Shown in pieces: positions 11,538-22,819 of a stretch of 64,000 nt of DNA. Positions within the stretch are counted from its first letter, which is position 1, and each line of letters starts with the position of its first letter. Origin of the DNA: Gonatopus flavifemur (taxonomy: Eukaryota; Arthropoda; Insecta; Hymenoptera; Dryinidae); contig JAFFJZ010000069.1 of assembly GCA_018340375.1 (NCBI GenBank), positions 558,001-622,000 of the forward strand, read 5' to 3'. Under the pieces are notes generated by a model. It was not told the DNA's origin, searched no databases, and worked only from the letters and a program-made list of their open reading frames with translations. The position numbers were made by a program, and so were the translations under genes.

Positions 11538-12849
11538 GAAATATTTCGCTGAAAAATGTCTGCAAAACTATGAAAAATCTCTGAAAAAAAATGAAAAAAC
11601 TCTGAGAAACTCTGAGAAACTCTGAGAATCTCTGAAATTTTTATGAGAAATCTAATATTTTTGGGACATTCTTCACAGACTTTTTTCAGACTTTTTTCAG
11701 AGTTTCTCAGAGTTTTTTCATACTTTTTCAGAGAAATAGTAACGAAATTGCACTCTGAAAAAACTCTGACAGAACTGTAATAAATTGTTGACATTTTTCT
11801 GATTATTGAAAAATCCTGAAATTCAATAAATACATTCATATGCCGTATTCAAATATCATGTGTGGGGTCGGTGCCGAATCAACGAAAAACCAAATCAACG
11901 AAAAAAGATTTACTAGCAGTATGAAGTTGTCATTTTGTTACAGTATGAAATGAAATTAGTCATAGATCATTGATAAACTTTGTTATGTTACCTCAATTTA
12001 ATATTCTTTTAATTTTCCATTCACCATGATAGAAGCTTATTCTGTGACGATCTCGTGAAACGTATGAGCTATGCTATAATACGTTTGTTCTTCCGTTTTG
12101 TATTCATCGTCCTCAACTGTAGCTTTATGTAGTGTTTTCTTAACTTTCTCTTCTTCTTGGTGACCAGATGATTTTTCTTTATGTTAACCTATTCACTGCA
12201 CCCGTTTATTACAGTAGACACGTAATCCATCATTCTAATAAAATTATCAATGATCTTCCTAATCGATCGGTACAATCAAACTGTTTCAAACGTCTGTAGA
12301 GAACGAAAATCGGTTTGTTGTTATCATAAACATAACCATGCCATAATCATAAACATAACAAAGGGAAATTAAGTTTACCGTGGGGTTGCGTTAGCAAATC
12401 AATGTTTTTTACTTTTCGTTTAATTTAATCAATGATCTATGACTAATTTCATTTCATGCTGCAACAAAATGACAACTTCATACTGCTAGTAAATTTTTGT
12501 TCGTTGATTTGGTTTTTCGTTGATTCGGCACCGACCCCATGTGTGGAAAAGTGTTTGAAAATTTTTTAATTTTTTTCTAAAAGTCAGAAAAATGTTAGCA
12601 ATCCATCAGAGTTTTGTCAGAGTTTTTTCAGAGTGTAATTTCGTTACTATTTCTCTGAAAAAGAATGAAAAAACTCTGAGAAACTCTGAAAAAAGTCTGA
12701 AAAAAGTCTGTGAAGAATGTCCCAAAAATATTAGATTTCTCATAAAAATTTCAGAGATTCTCAGAGTTTGTCAGAGTTTCTCAGAATTTTTTCATTTTTT
12801 TTTCAGGGATTTTTCATAGTTTTACAGACATTTTTCAGCGAAATATTTC
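11538..12849. mobile_element. Palindromic insert of CTCTGA-rich sequence
   Basis: GAAATATTTCGCTGAAAAAT at 11538 is mirrored by ATTTTTCAGCGAAATATTTC ending at 12849. The arms of about 300 bp are made of repeated TCTGAGAAAC/CAGAGTTT words and both encode the same short ORF on opposite strands. This is a shadow of symmetry and not a gene. The centre is occupied by the separate TSD-flanked element 11865-12537. Confidence 0.65.
11865..12537. mobile_element. hAT-like non-autonomous element, 673 bp, 8-bp TSD
   Basis: The left end GGGTCGGTGCCGAATCAACG and its exact complement at the right end begin inverted arms of over 100 bp (the second block includes TACTAGCAGTATGAAGTTGT). CATGTGTG flanks both sides (11857-11864 and 12538-12545), a perfect 8-bp target duplication. 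The middle (about 11990-12430) is unique AT-rich sequence without an ORF of note. It landed precisely in the loop of the 11538-12849 palindrome. Confidence 0.8.
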
Positions 12850-13238
12850 CATACGGGTTCCTTCCATCTGCGGTAATTTCAGGCATATTTTTTCCGAAGA
12901 AGCAACCAAATGTTTACAAATCAGTGGCACTGAACTTTTGATTGTTATATGGTTGTGAACCGGAACTACTGTTCCACCAATTATGATCTTTTCATTCGCG
13001 GTCATTACAGGTATACTCTTTCCAAAAAGGAACCAAATTGTTACCAATGAGTAGCACTGAAGATTCGGTAATTTTATGGTGATGAACTGGAAATGAACCA
13101 AAAACTGCCCAATTCGGTTTCTTCCATCTGGGGTAATTCCAGGCATATTTTTCCCGAAAAGGAACCAGATTTTCCCCAATCAGTGACACTGAAGTTTTGG
13201 TAATTCTATGGTTGTGAACCGGGTATTATCCAACAACC

Positions 13239-14672
13239 AGGGGGCATAATCTCGAATAGAAAATTTTCAAACGGATTTCAGCGCCGCCATACGTTAGTAC
13301 AGTGAACTATTCTACATGAATAGACTAACACTAATTCGAGAATCGGTGTGATTTGTTCTGTAACGTAGACGCAAATTTTTCAAATTTTTCCGCCTAACGT
13401 CTGTGAGTGCTGTATAGCACGAACACACGCGCACCAAATGCTTCGCGGCATAGGGCCCAACTATGCCAATTACATAAAATATGTACAGATACACACGATT
13501 TATCGAGCGTTGGGAGAGTGGTGTACTCACTTACCAACACCTATGCTCCATAGGTGAAGGAAACGAACTGGCTCGGCGCCCCCAAGCACATTCAAGAGTA
13601 CCGTTTTTTCCAAGAGATTAGAAAAACCGAGAACCCTCTCCTCACCCTCATTTATGACCTCCTTACCGGAACGGAGGCGCACACTTTATTGCCCCTGCCA
13701 TAAAAGGTCATTAAGTGTAGACATTTGGGCATTTGTGCGAAGAATTGTGTCGCCAATCCAAATGATAAAATTTGAAAAGAAAATCATCATCGCATTGTTG
13801 AGCGAGTTTTTTTTTGTTGATGAATCGTTCATTTTTACAAAAAACAGAGTTTTTCCATCGTTTTCTATAAAGGATTTCCCACACTAGATACAATCGATTA
13901 GTTTTTCCATTCACGGAAGATTGTTTGTATGAATGCATTTTTACAGCCAATATTCACATATTTTGAGGTAATCAATAATTTACTTCATTGTCCACAAACA
14001 ATTCATGAATTTTCACACGCTTCTCTTCTTCAAAGTAACATCACTTTGCTGTATACAAACTTCAACCTTAAAATCATATGATATGTCATTTATTCTCACA
14101 TATTATATGTTTCTTGCACTGAAATGAATTATTCACTGATTATCACATTGCATAATTCATTTCACTTCATTGAGCACTCTCCAAATCTCGTACACGCACC
14201 CATTCAATAAATTTATAAAAGAAAATATACAATCAATTATATCTTGGACATTATTTTTATCCAAAAACGTTTACAAATTCTGGAGGACTCTGATTGAATT
14301 CTTGTTAATCGAAGTTCATGGTATTCTTTATAAATCCTTTTTGAGCCGAACAGGACTCCCTTTTGAACTTCTATGGGGATTCATGTTCACTGTCATGACG
14401 AGTAGTCTTTACGAATACTTCATGCATTTTTTATGTGTAGAGTTCCCACATGTATTCATTAAGAACTTTTCAGGAATTCTTTTGATACTCTGTGTATTCA
14501 TTTGGAATACTTCATGAATTCATAGAAACGCATTCCATAGATATTCCTTACTCTGAATCCTCTGCAAACTAAAAAGGGACTTGTGTGCTGTAAGCGTCTT
14601 GAATTTAAAAAAAAACTATATTTTTTGTATAAATATTATGAATAATGGGATATGCAAAAATAATCTTGTATA
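13239..14672. other. Left interior of the 8.2-kb element, no gene recognised
   Basis: AT-rich sequence with scattered GAATTC-type motifs between about 14280 and 14530 that recall the interior of 44-780. The longest ORF (115 codons from 14170) lacks an ATG start and has no recognisable similarity. A GC-richer patch lies at about 13555-13720. Confidence 0.35.
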
Positions 14673-14806
14673 AGGTTCGTTCGTTCTATGTGCTCCGAGT
14701 TGCTCCAACTTATACGAAACCAATCATTTCGTTTCTATAACTGGAAATAGCGAAACCGAAATACTTGGAGCAAGTTGGGGTAACTTGGGACACTAGTAAC
14801 CGAACT
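14673..14806. mobile_element. Mariner-type MITE, 134 bp, TA target site
   Basis: AGGTTCGTTCGTTCTATGTG at the left end and CCGAACT at the right end are flanked by TA (14671-14672 and 14807-14808). A second copy of exactly the same length lies at 30851-30984, also TA-flanked. The internal words GAGTTGCTCCAACT and TTGGGGTAACTTGGGA form the inner inverted pair. Length, TA site and TIR suggest a Tc1/mariner-mobilised MITE. Confidence 0.75.
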
Positions 14807-15955
14807 TAGCTATTGTAGACTTTAAAAATAAGAGGTAGATATGAATATACTGGTTAAAACAACCTTTGATTCGTAATGTATAATATAATTGAAACATTAT
14901 GGATATGGAGACGACGAAGAGGGAACCCGTCACCTCCGAGCGAGAGTCGAGCGCAGTGATGCCAGCATTTGGTCGACCGAGTCGATTTACCCTCTCCATC
15001 TGACCATTTCTCGTCCCCACCATTCCAGCCGGGAGTACGCACACATTGAAACCCGTATTCATGTGATTCGGAACCGGTCGGTTCACTTCGAGTCAGCTCG
15101 GACAATCGAGAGAGAACCAACTATCCGTCGGTCTTTGTCTTCTCAATATGTTTTACGATCGGCTAACTCCGTGCAAGATCGGAAAAAATTTAAAGCCCAC
15201 GCGGTCGACTTACCGAAAAGTTTCACCGCTTTTTCTTTTCCAAGCGACAATTTTATTGTAATAAGTATCGAACTGACTTACCCGGCACCCCGGGCAATTC
15301 TCGGCCGGGGCCCTTCGATATTTTTTTCGTTTTTTTTTCAAATCAAGAGCCAGTTCAATACTGATTATTAAATTATCACGATGAAATATAAATTTGATGC
15401 ATAGCATCATTTAATTGAATTAAAATCGAATATGAGTAAATAATTTTTCAATTATTATTTATTTTTCATAAATTTTATAAGATTATTGGTTATTCTTATG
15501 ACTGATTATGAAGCTTTCAAGAACTCCTATATGTATTGTATAAAAATTTTCTAATAGTTGCGTATTTCTAATCATTATTTTAAATCTTGATGATTTTTCA
15601 ATGAATTTCATTAGAATTGTCAATCAATCGATGGTTGAAAAATTCTAAGATAGTTTGGGGATCTATGATAAATGTCCTGCGGTGAATTCCATAATTTTCC
15701 CTGATAAATTAATTTTCAGAGATCACTATGATATTCCAGTAATGAGGATAATCAAATCAACATCGATTATCAGATGTTGATCAACATCAAAATAATAAGA
15801 CTGAATATTCAATTGATTGAGTGCAAATTATTTTCAATGGACTGAATAATTAGATTTGAGCATTTAAATAGATATTTCATCATTTCACGCATTATCAGTC
15901 TCTTTCCTTCGCTGCATTACTTCATAGACGTAATATGTGGATTGAAATATTACAA

Positions 15956-16026
15956 GACCCCATAGCCTAGCGGCAAAAGACATGTTTCTTGCGGAAGAAC
16001 GGTCGGGTTCGATTCTGTGTGGAGAC
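15956..16026 (+). other. tRNA-like sequence, left arm of the 4.3-kb palindrome
   Basis: A 71-nt unit with tRNA-correct spacing. The acceptor GACCCCA pairs 5 of 7 with TGGAGAC. The A-box is TAGCCTAGCGGCAAAAG and the B-box GGGTTCGATTC. The candidate anticodon loop TTGCGGA has T33 in place. The D and T stems are mostly broken, so this is a tRNA pseudogene or the head of a tRNA-derived SINE, probably still with readable RNA polymerase III boxes. No CCA or terminator evidence. Confidence 0.5.
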
Positions 16027-18160
16027 ATTTCATTTTTTTTTGTCATCTCTCTGGTGAATAATTAAATTTCACATCCGATTATTATTTTTTATGCCATTAC
16101 ATCGTCATGTTATCAATAATCCTGATCTTTCGGAATGCACCTGCGGATTCGACCAAGTACAGGTCCGAGTCGATTGGAAATTTCCCAAATATTCGTGTCC
16201 ATGAGATATACATAGTAAAAAATTTTTCGTCAAATTCAACACACAAGCGAATGTTAACCATTTTTCTTCACACTCAACGTGTGTTGATTTCAGAGTGACA
16301 CTCACAAAGTGTTAATTTGAACTCGAATAACATTTTAATGTGTTGAAAATGAATCGATCGAACAGCATTTGATCAGTGTGTTAAATGAACACACAAAAGT
16401 GTTGGATATTCAACACTTGAATTTTAACACGTAGTTAAATATTCAACACTTGAATTTCGACATGTAGTTAAATATTCAACACTTGAATTTTGACCCGTAC
16501 TTCTTTTTTACACAACGACGGAATTTTTTCCACTGTAGACCAATCGATGCAGAATCTTCTGAAATGAGAAATGAATAGCACCTCAGAGGAACGTTTTTGA
16601 AAAAGTGTACTTGCAAATTCCATCAATTCCTGTGACGAATTGATGGAAAAATTTCAAAAATTTGTGTCCATCGAGTAAAGACCGATCGATTCGACATCTA
16701 ATGAAATGAAAAATCAAATCACTTCGGAGGAACGTTTTTGAAAGAGTATACCTGCAAATTCCATCAAACCCTTTGACGAATTGATGAAAAAATTTCTAAA
16801 CTTTGTCTCCGTGGAATATAGACCGATCGATTCTGAATCCTCACGCAGAGCAATGGATTCTAAGGAGTATGACAAATATCATGAAGGCTCGAATATTTCA
16901 TAATATATTTTCGAGTATGAGGACAAGTATCTAGATTATAAGTGTTATAAGTACAAGTATCCATTTATGATGAAGTTGTTTGTTTTGGGGTAGATGGTAC
17001 TGTCAACTCCAGAGCTCTATATGAATTCACTAGTTCGAAAAGAATTCTTGAAGAGTTCTATTGTCGCTCTTGAAAAAGGATCCTCCGTGTGGTATCTTGG
17101 CGGGTTCATCTCCTGAGGAATATCTTTTTTTCCGATTTCATATTATTCTTTTCTCAATTCAAGCAACTGAAGAAAGTAATTGTAATAATCTTATATTATA
17201 ATAGGAACTAACTTTTTTTCCTGGCTGTTATTATATTGATATATTACTGGTTGACGGTAACCCAAAACAAACACCTTCATCATAAATGGATACTTGTACT
17301 CATAACACTTATAATCTAGATACTTGTCCTCATACTCGAAAATATATTATGAAATATTCCAGCCTTCATGATATTTGGCATACTCCTTAGAATCCATTGC
17401 TCTGCGTGAGGGGATTCAGAATCGATCGGTCTATATTCCACGGAGACAAAGTTTCGGAATTTTTTTATCAATTCGTCAAAGGGTTTGATGGAATTTGCAA
17501 GTATACTTTTTCAAAAACGTTCCTCCGAAGTGATTTGATTTTTCATCTCATTAGATTTCGAATCGATCGGTCTTTATTCGATGGACACAAATTTTTGAAA
17601 TTTTTTCATCAATTCGTCACAGGAATTGATGGAATTTGCAAGTACACTTCTTCAAAAACGTTCCTCTGAAGTGCTATTCATTTCTCATTTCAGAAGATTC
17701 TGCATCGATCGGTCTACACAGTAAAAACGAATTCCGTCATTGTGTAAAAAAGAAGTACGTGTCAAAATTCAAGTGTTGAATATTTAACAGTTTTGTGTGT
17801 TCATTTAACACACTGATCGAATGCTGTTCGATCGATTCATTTTCAACACATTAAAATGTTATTCGAGTTCAAATTAACACTTTGTGAGTGTCACTCTGGA
17901 ATCAACACACGTTGAGTGTGAAGAAAAATGGTTAACATTCGCTTGTGTGTTGAATTTGACGAAAAATTTTACTGTGTATCTCTCATGGACACGAATATTT
18001 GGGAAATTTCCAATCGACTCGGACCTGTACTTGGTCGAATCCGCAAGTGCATTCCGAAAGATCAGGATTATTGATAACATGACGATGTAATGACATAAAA
18101 AATAATAATCGGATGTGAAATTTAATTATTCACCAGAGAGATGACAAAAAAAAATGAAAT

Positions 18161-18231
18161 GTCTCCACACAGAATCGAACCCGACCGTTCTTCCGCAAGA
18201 AACATGTCTTTTGCCGCTAGGCTATGGGGTC
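18161..18231 (-). other. tRNA-like sequence, right arm of the 4.3-kb palindrome
   Basis: Mirror copy of 15956-16026, the same 71 nt with both internal boxes preserved (seen on the + strand as GAATCGAACCC and CCGCTAGGCTA). The two copies point towards the palindrome centre. Confidence 0.5.
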
Positions 18232-19336
18232 TTGTAATAGTTCGATCCACATATTACGTCTATGAAGTAATGCAGCGAAGGAAAGAGACTGATAATGCGT
18301 GAAATGATGAAATATCTATTTGAATGCTCAAATCTAATTATTCAGTCCATTGAAAATAATTTGCACTCAATCAATTGAATATTCAGTCTTATTATTTTGA
18401 TGTTGATCAACATCTGATAATCGATGTTGATTTGATTATCCTCATTACTGGAATATCATAGTGATCTCTGAAAATTAATTTATCAGGAAAATTATGGAAT
18501 TCACCGCAGGACATTTATCATAGATCCCCAAACTATCTTAGAATTTTTCAACCATCGATTGATTGACAATTCTAATGAAATTCATTGAAAAATCATCAAG
18601 ATTTAAAATAATGATTAGAAATACGCAACTATTAGAAAATTTTTATACAATACATATAGGAGTTCTTGAAAGCTTCATAATCAGTCATAAGAATAACCAA
18701 TAATCTTATAAAATTTATGAAAAATAAATAATAATTGAAAAATTATTTACTCATATTCGATTTTAATTCAATTAAATGATGCTATGCATCAAATTTATAT
18801 TTCATCGTGATAATTTAATAATCAGTATTGAACTGGCTCTTGATTTGAAAAAAAAACGAAAAAAATATCGAAGGGCCCCGGCCGAGAATTGCCCGGGGTG
18901 CCGGGTAAGTCAGTTCGATACTTATTACAATAAAATTGTCGCTTGGAAAAGAAAAAGCGGTGAAACTTTTCGGTAAGTCGACCGCGTGGGCTTTAAATTT
19001 TTTCCGATCTTGCACGGAGTTAGCCGATCGTAAAACATATTGAGAAGACAAAGACCGACGGATAGTTGGTTCTCTCTCGATTGTCCGAGCTGACTCGAAG
19101 TGAACCGACCGGTTCCGAATCACATGAATACGGGTTTCAATGTGTGCGTACTCCCGGCTGGAATGGTGGGGACGAGAAATGGTCAGATGGAGAGGGTAAA
19201 TCGACTCGGTCGACCAAATGCTGGCATCACTGGTCGAGCGCGAAGTGCGTTAACTCGCGACTTTCTCGACAGGCGGCGCTCGTGTATACCGCTAGGTTTG
19301 AATCAGCGGCAACCGTCGAGAGCAGATACCTCGACT

Positions 19337-19450
19337 TCTCATTGGCTCAGAGTTCGAAAAACCTCTCCAGGGAACCTCTAACCAATCACGGCGCCCACCA
19401 AGGAAATTCGTGTGTATAAATATCGCGACATTTCCTTAGCTGCACACACT
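19337..19450 (+). promoter_or_regulatory. Candidate RNA polymerase II promoter in the 8.2-kb element
   Basis: An inverted CCAAT box (ATTGG, in CTCATTGGCTCAG near 19340) and a direct one (ACCAATCACGG near 19379) precede TGTATAAATATCG at about 19411-19423, a strong TATA box. About 25-35 bp downstream begin CACACTTCACTTCACTACAC-type initiator repeats, the usual distance for a start site. This is the most complete promoter-like region in the window, and it lies upstream, in the same orientation, of the repeated leader and the spliced ORF. Confidence 0.5.
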
Positions 19451-19640
19451 TCACTTCACTACACATCGCAATACACTTCGGACTTGCCAACAGCTAAACT
19501 TTCAATCTGGAACACCCACAGTCCTTTTCACGACTAATATCTCCGAATCAACGTGGGATTAAGCTTTGACAAGCAAATTAAATTGAGATTTTTGGGAAAT
19601 CTCCAACGCCACTACACGACAATCAAGCTTCTTGTGGAAC

Positions 19641-20200
19641 ATTCAGTCCTTTTAAGGACTCTACATCATCTCAACGTCAACAAGCTAAAATTTGAATGTA
19701 AAGTGTTTGAACAGTATTTGAACGAAGTTCAAACACGAGTAGTTCAAAATTTCAGAGGAAAACAATCCAACGAGCAAGCTTGGATTGCTGCTCATCTCTA
19801 GCATTCAGTCCTTTTAAGGACTCTACATCATCTCAACATCAACAAGCTAAAATTTGAATGGAAAGTGTTTGAACAGTATTTGAACGAAGTTCAAACACGA
19901 GTAGTTCAAAATTTCAAAGGAAAACAATCCAACGAGCAAGCTTGTATTGCTGCTGATCTCCAACATCAACAAGCTGAAATTTGAATGAAAAGTGTTTGAA
20001 CGGTAATAGAACGAAGTTCAAACACGAGTAGTCCAAAATTCCAATTGAGAAGATTTCCAACAGGCAAGCTAGGATTGCTGCCCATCTTCTACATCTACAA
20101 GCTGCATTTTGAACGTGAAGTGCTTGAACAGTATTTGAACGAAGTTCAAGCACAAATTTTTCAAATAGAAAAATTTTGTCCAACCGACCAATTAACAAGT
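19641..20200 (+). repeat. Leader made of four tandem units
   Basis: Two nearly identical 162-bp units start with ATTCAGTCCTTTTAAGGACT at 19641 and 19803. They are followed by two shorter diverged units near 19967 and 20088. The constant core is AAGCT-AAAATTTGAATG, then GTTTGAACAG, then the palindromic GAACGAAGTTCAAACACGAG. In units 1 and 2 one frame reads KxxFEQYLNEVQTR, and the same peptide pattern recurs in unit 4 (VLEQYLNEVQAQ). This suggests an ancestral repeated coding sequence now broken by stops. Upstream ATGs here open only a few codons. Confidence 0.6.
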
Positions 20201-20364
20201 CAAGCACGGGCTGCTTTAACTACGCGGAAGGAACCATTGGGACTATCCCAACAATCGGCGGTAACTGCGATCCTGTGCTACAAACAGCCAGGATCACTAG
20301 CTGTTTCAACAAATTACAACAGAACGTGAAGCGAGTTGCTAAGGCACTCGCGGGGTTTATAAAA

Positions 20365-21078
20365 AGTAAGTGTTTTACACTATTTGGGTGGGTGAAAAAC
20401 CTAAGTTTCTTTACCTCAATGGTAACATTGAAATTTCGATGAAACCTTGAGTTTTTAGAATCCAAGTTAAATTCAATCCTCATGGATTCAAGCCACATAT
20501 TTGAATATGAATTTTTTTTTCTTTCCTCAACTTTCGCTCAACAAATGAAATCAGAAACTTTTTTTTATTTTTAAATCAAAATTTCTATAGATTCAAGTTT
20601 CTTACTTGAATACAAACCAAAATTTGTGAATCTTTCTTTTAATTCGTTTTTACTCTCTCATTTTCTCCGTTTATTCGAATATCAGTTATCTCTCTCTTTT
20701 ATTCTCATATTCAGAAGTAGTAAAGAATTATATTTTAACAAATTTTCTTTTTCTGTTCCTCTTTCAGTGGAAATCAAGATATATCTAGAAGACAGAATCC
20801 GGGGAACAAAGAACAGGATAAAAACTCATCATAGGGACGTTAGGGAAAATAGAATTCCACCCGCAGGAAGGAAGAGAAAACGTTTCCTCAATAATCTGAG
20901 CACCTATGAGGAATCCCTAATGAAATTGAATGAAGAATTAAATAATTTGAAATTATATTTAGCTTCATTAAAAATAAGAGGGGATTTATTTGTAGAAGGA
21001 AAAGATTGGGACGTTCAACCTCTTCCTCCATGCAAGGAATTATATGAATCTAGTCCCTGCTCACAATGTAAATCCTAA
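20365..21078 (+). CDS. Hypothetical 103-aa protein, start codon formed by splicing
   Basis: Predicted join of 20365 with 20768-21078. Exon 1 ends ...TTTATAAAAA before GTAAGT at 20366. The intron of 402 bp ends TTTTCTTTTTCTGTTCCTCTTTCAG at 20767. Splicing joins A to TGGAAATC, creating an ATG in a good context (A at -3, G at +4). The frame then runs 103 codons to a stop at 21078. No in-frame ATG exists upstream in exon 1. The product is basic near the N-terminus (GRKRKRF), with a leucine-rich probable coiled coil in the middle (EESLMKLNEELNNLKLYL) and a Cys-containing tail (CSQCKS). I do not recognise the family. AATAAA lies at 21174. Inference: a gene carried by the surrounding TIR element. 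It could instead be non-coding RNA. Confidence 0.4.
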
Positions 21079-21173
21079 AAATTGATCTTTATAATTAATT
21101 AAGAATTTGTAATTATAAATATTAATATCAATATACAAAGTTAGATACTAAACCTCATTGTAATCAAAAGTCA

Positions 21174-21179
21174 TAATAA
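21174..21179 (+). terminator. Poly(A) signal of the candidate gene
   Basis: AATAAA about 95 bp after the stop codon of the spliced ORF, in AT-rich sequence. Confidence 0.4.
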
Positions 21180-22084
21180 ATTAAATCTTGTAACTATATT
21201 TTAAACGAGTCAAACAGTTTCATTGAAGTATCCTTTCCCCAGTCCTTGTTTAGTCTAACTAACTGAAATGGGGTAACAAAGGGGTTGTCAAACTTTGATT
21301 TGGCAATTCCTGATAACTGCTGTCTTTTTCAGATAACCTATATGAAAGGTTTTGACGTAACAGTTCATTGTTTGTGTTAGTTGTATGGATGGCGAATAAT
21401 TCACTGTACTACCGTACGGCAGCGCTGAAATCCGTTTGAGAATGTTGCATTTGAGATTATGCCCCCTGCCAACAACTGACCAATTTAGTTCCTTCCATCT
21501 GCGGTAATTTCAGGCTTTTTTCCAAAAAGGAACCAAATTGTTGCCAATCAGTCGCACTCAAGTTTTGGTAATTCTATGGTTGTGAACTCGAAATTATCCA
21601 AAAACTTACCAATTTTGTTCCTGCCATTTGCGATAATGTCAGGCATATTTTTTCCAAAAAGGAACCGAATTGTACATCCTGTTGATTCCGTCATTCTTCA
21701 CCACAATTTGTCCAAAACTTCTCCCATAAAAATACCGATCGTGTAGTAATTTGTTGGTAATTATGTGGTACAAAAAAGTCACAAACGGTACGACGATTTG
21801 ACTACAATATAATCAATTTCCAACCACAATATTACCAAACCACAAAATTACCAATTTCTTACCAAAAATTTCGGTAAAAACAAAATCGCTAGGGGTGTAT
21901 CTAACCTAAGAATTGTCATCATCTTTAATGTTGAAAAAACGACTTTTTAATTATTAATGTTTATTATTCTCCTTTTATAGATTTTTGAACAAACAATTAT
22001 AAAATATTCTTCTATTTTATAATTCTTTTCTTCTTTTCATTATATACAGGGTGTTTTAGAACACGCTGAAAATGGCTGGAGGGA

Positions 22085-22354
22085 TCCCAGTGAACATTTT
22101 TCCCCTCAACATTTGAAACATTCATTATGTTCTCTAAATGCTAGCAGAAAGTTCTCTAATGCGTCGATTTCGGAAATCTTTTTGATGCCTTTCTCATGAG
22201 GTCTGGAAGTTATCAGAAAGTTGACTTGGATCACATTCTGATAACTTCCAGGCCTCATCAGAAAGGCATCAAAAAGATTTCCGAAATCGACGCATTGGAG
22301 AACTTTCTGTTAACATTTAGAAAACATAATGAATGTTTCAAATGTTTACTGGGA
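22085..22354. repeat. Short palindrome, arms about 125 bp
   Basis: TCCCAGTGAACATTT at the left end pairs with its relative AAATGTTTACTGGGA at the right end. Inside, TGCGTCGATTTCGGAAATCT and TTTTTGATGCCTTTCTGATG-type blocks are mirrored almost perfectly around a loop near 22220. Just before it ACAGGGTGTTTTAGAACAC looks like a transposon end. The stretch 22355-22819 beyond it has no gene. Confidence 0.65.
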
Positions 22355-22819
22355 TTGTTCTCTAGTGGGAACTAAGAAGATGGGTCTTTGGATCAAGTCG
22401 ATCCGACGTTTCGTTCTCGAGATATTAGCTTTTGAAAGTCACCAATCAGCGCGCGAGTTTATCGGGTAGGCAAGCGCGGCGTAAGAGTCCTTGCCATTGA
22501 ACTCTATATCATACTGGAACGCGCACTCCTCAAAAACGGCTGGTTGAGAATTGTGCAACAGAGAAAGCTGCAGTGCGTACATTGCTATCTCTTTTTAGTT
22601 CTTACTACCTCACTTGAAAATATCGAATTTATTGTTTATCCAGCAACTTAACCTAGAAATTAGAGTTTCTTTCAGTTTCTTTTATTTATATGGAATCGGA
22701 TGTAATTCTAGTAAACTCAATAAATTGTTTCTTTTGTAAAAAATAAAAATCACTGATCAATCTAACCGTTAAACATCGTGGCATGAATTTTGCAAAGTTT
22801 TGAACATACATAATAAATA

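Larger units (their letters stand above)
14954..19232. mobile_element. 4.3-kb hAT-like giant palindrome, 8-bp TSD
   Basis: The ends CAGTGATGCCAGCATTTGG and their complement open arms of about 2 kb, 14954 to about 16994 and about 17250 to 19232. They are nearly identical and inverted about 17093, with a loop of about 250 bp. GTCGAGCG flanks both sides exactly (14946-14953 and 19233-19240). No transposase is present. The arms differ by a short tandem expansion of the AATATTCAACACTTGAATTT word in the left arm (about 16420-16500). Each arm holds a tRNA-like sequence. The CAGTGATGCCAG end is shared with the 157-bp MITE at 48956-49112. It landed upstream of the promoter at 19337. Confidence 0.85.
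13238..21468. mobile_element. 8.2-kb TIR element carrying a candidate gene, 8-bp TSD
   Basis: The left end CAGGGGGCATAATCTCGAAT and the right end are inverted repeats over about 70 bp, sharing AAACGGATTTCAGCGC and AGTACAGTGAA. CCAACAAC flanks both sides exactly (13230-13237 and 21469-21476), an 8-bp target duplication inside the 131-bp repeat array. CAGGG ends with an 8-bp duplication fit hAT or a P-like element. No transposase is visible. The 4.3-kb palindrome 14954-19232 is a later insertion. Without it the element would be about 3.9 kb. Its right half holds a promoter, a repeated leader and a small spliced ORF (19337-21180). Confidence 0.8.
10394..21893. mobile_element. TIR element built of ~131-bp tandem repeats, host of a nested stack
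   Basis: CCCTAACGATTTTGAGG at the left end is an inverted relative of the right end ending CGATTTTAGCG-like at 21893 (AAATCGCTAGGG). Both ends continue inward with TTTCGGTA and TTTGTGACTTTTT-type sequence. Between them lie repeats of about 131 bp, seen as a ~262-bp dimer starting at about 10478, 10740 and 11003. The array then flips orientation near 11150, so TTCCTTCCATCTGCGGTAAT recurs at about 11160, 11294 and 11424, and again at 12860 and 21490. The array is split by the palindrome 11538-12849 and by the 8.2-kb element 13238-21468. Without the inserts it would be about 2 kb. Confidence 0.6.

Noticed and set aside
11504..12819. Matching ORFs of about 75-110 codons on opposite strands
   Set aside because: They are the two arms of one CTCTGA-repeat palindrome; the peptide repeats reflect the DNA repeats.
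14170..14517. 115-codon ORF in the 8.2-kb element
   Set aside because: No ATG start, no recognisable motif and AT-rich low-complexity composition.
20626..20767. N-terminal extension of the 103-aa ORF
   Set aside because: The extension has no ATG and crosses a strong pyrimidine tract plus acceptor site; it is better read as the intron end.
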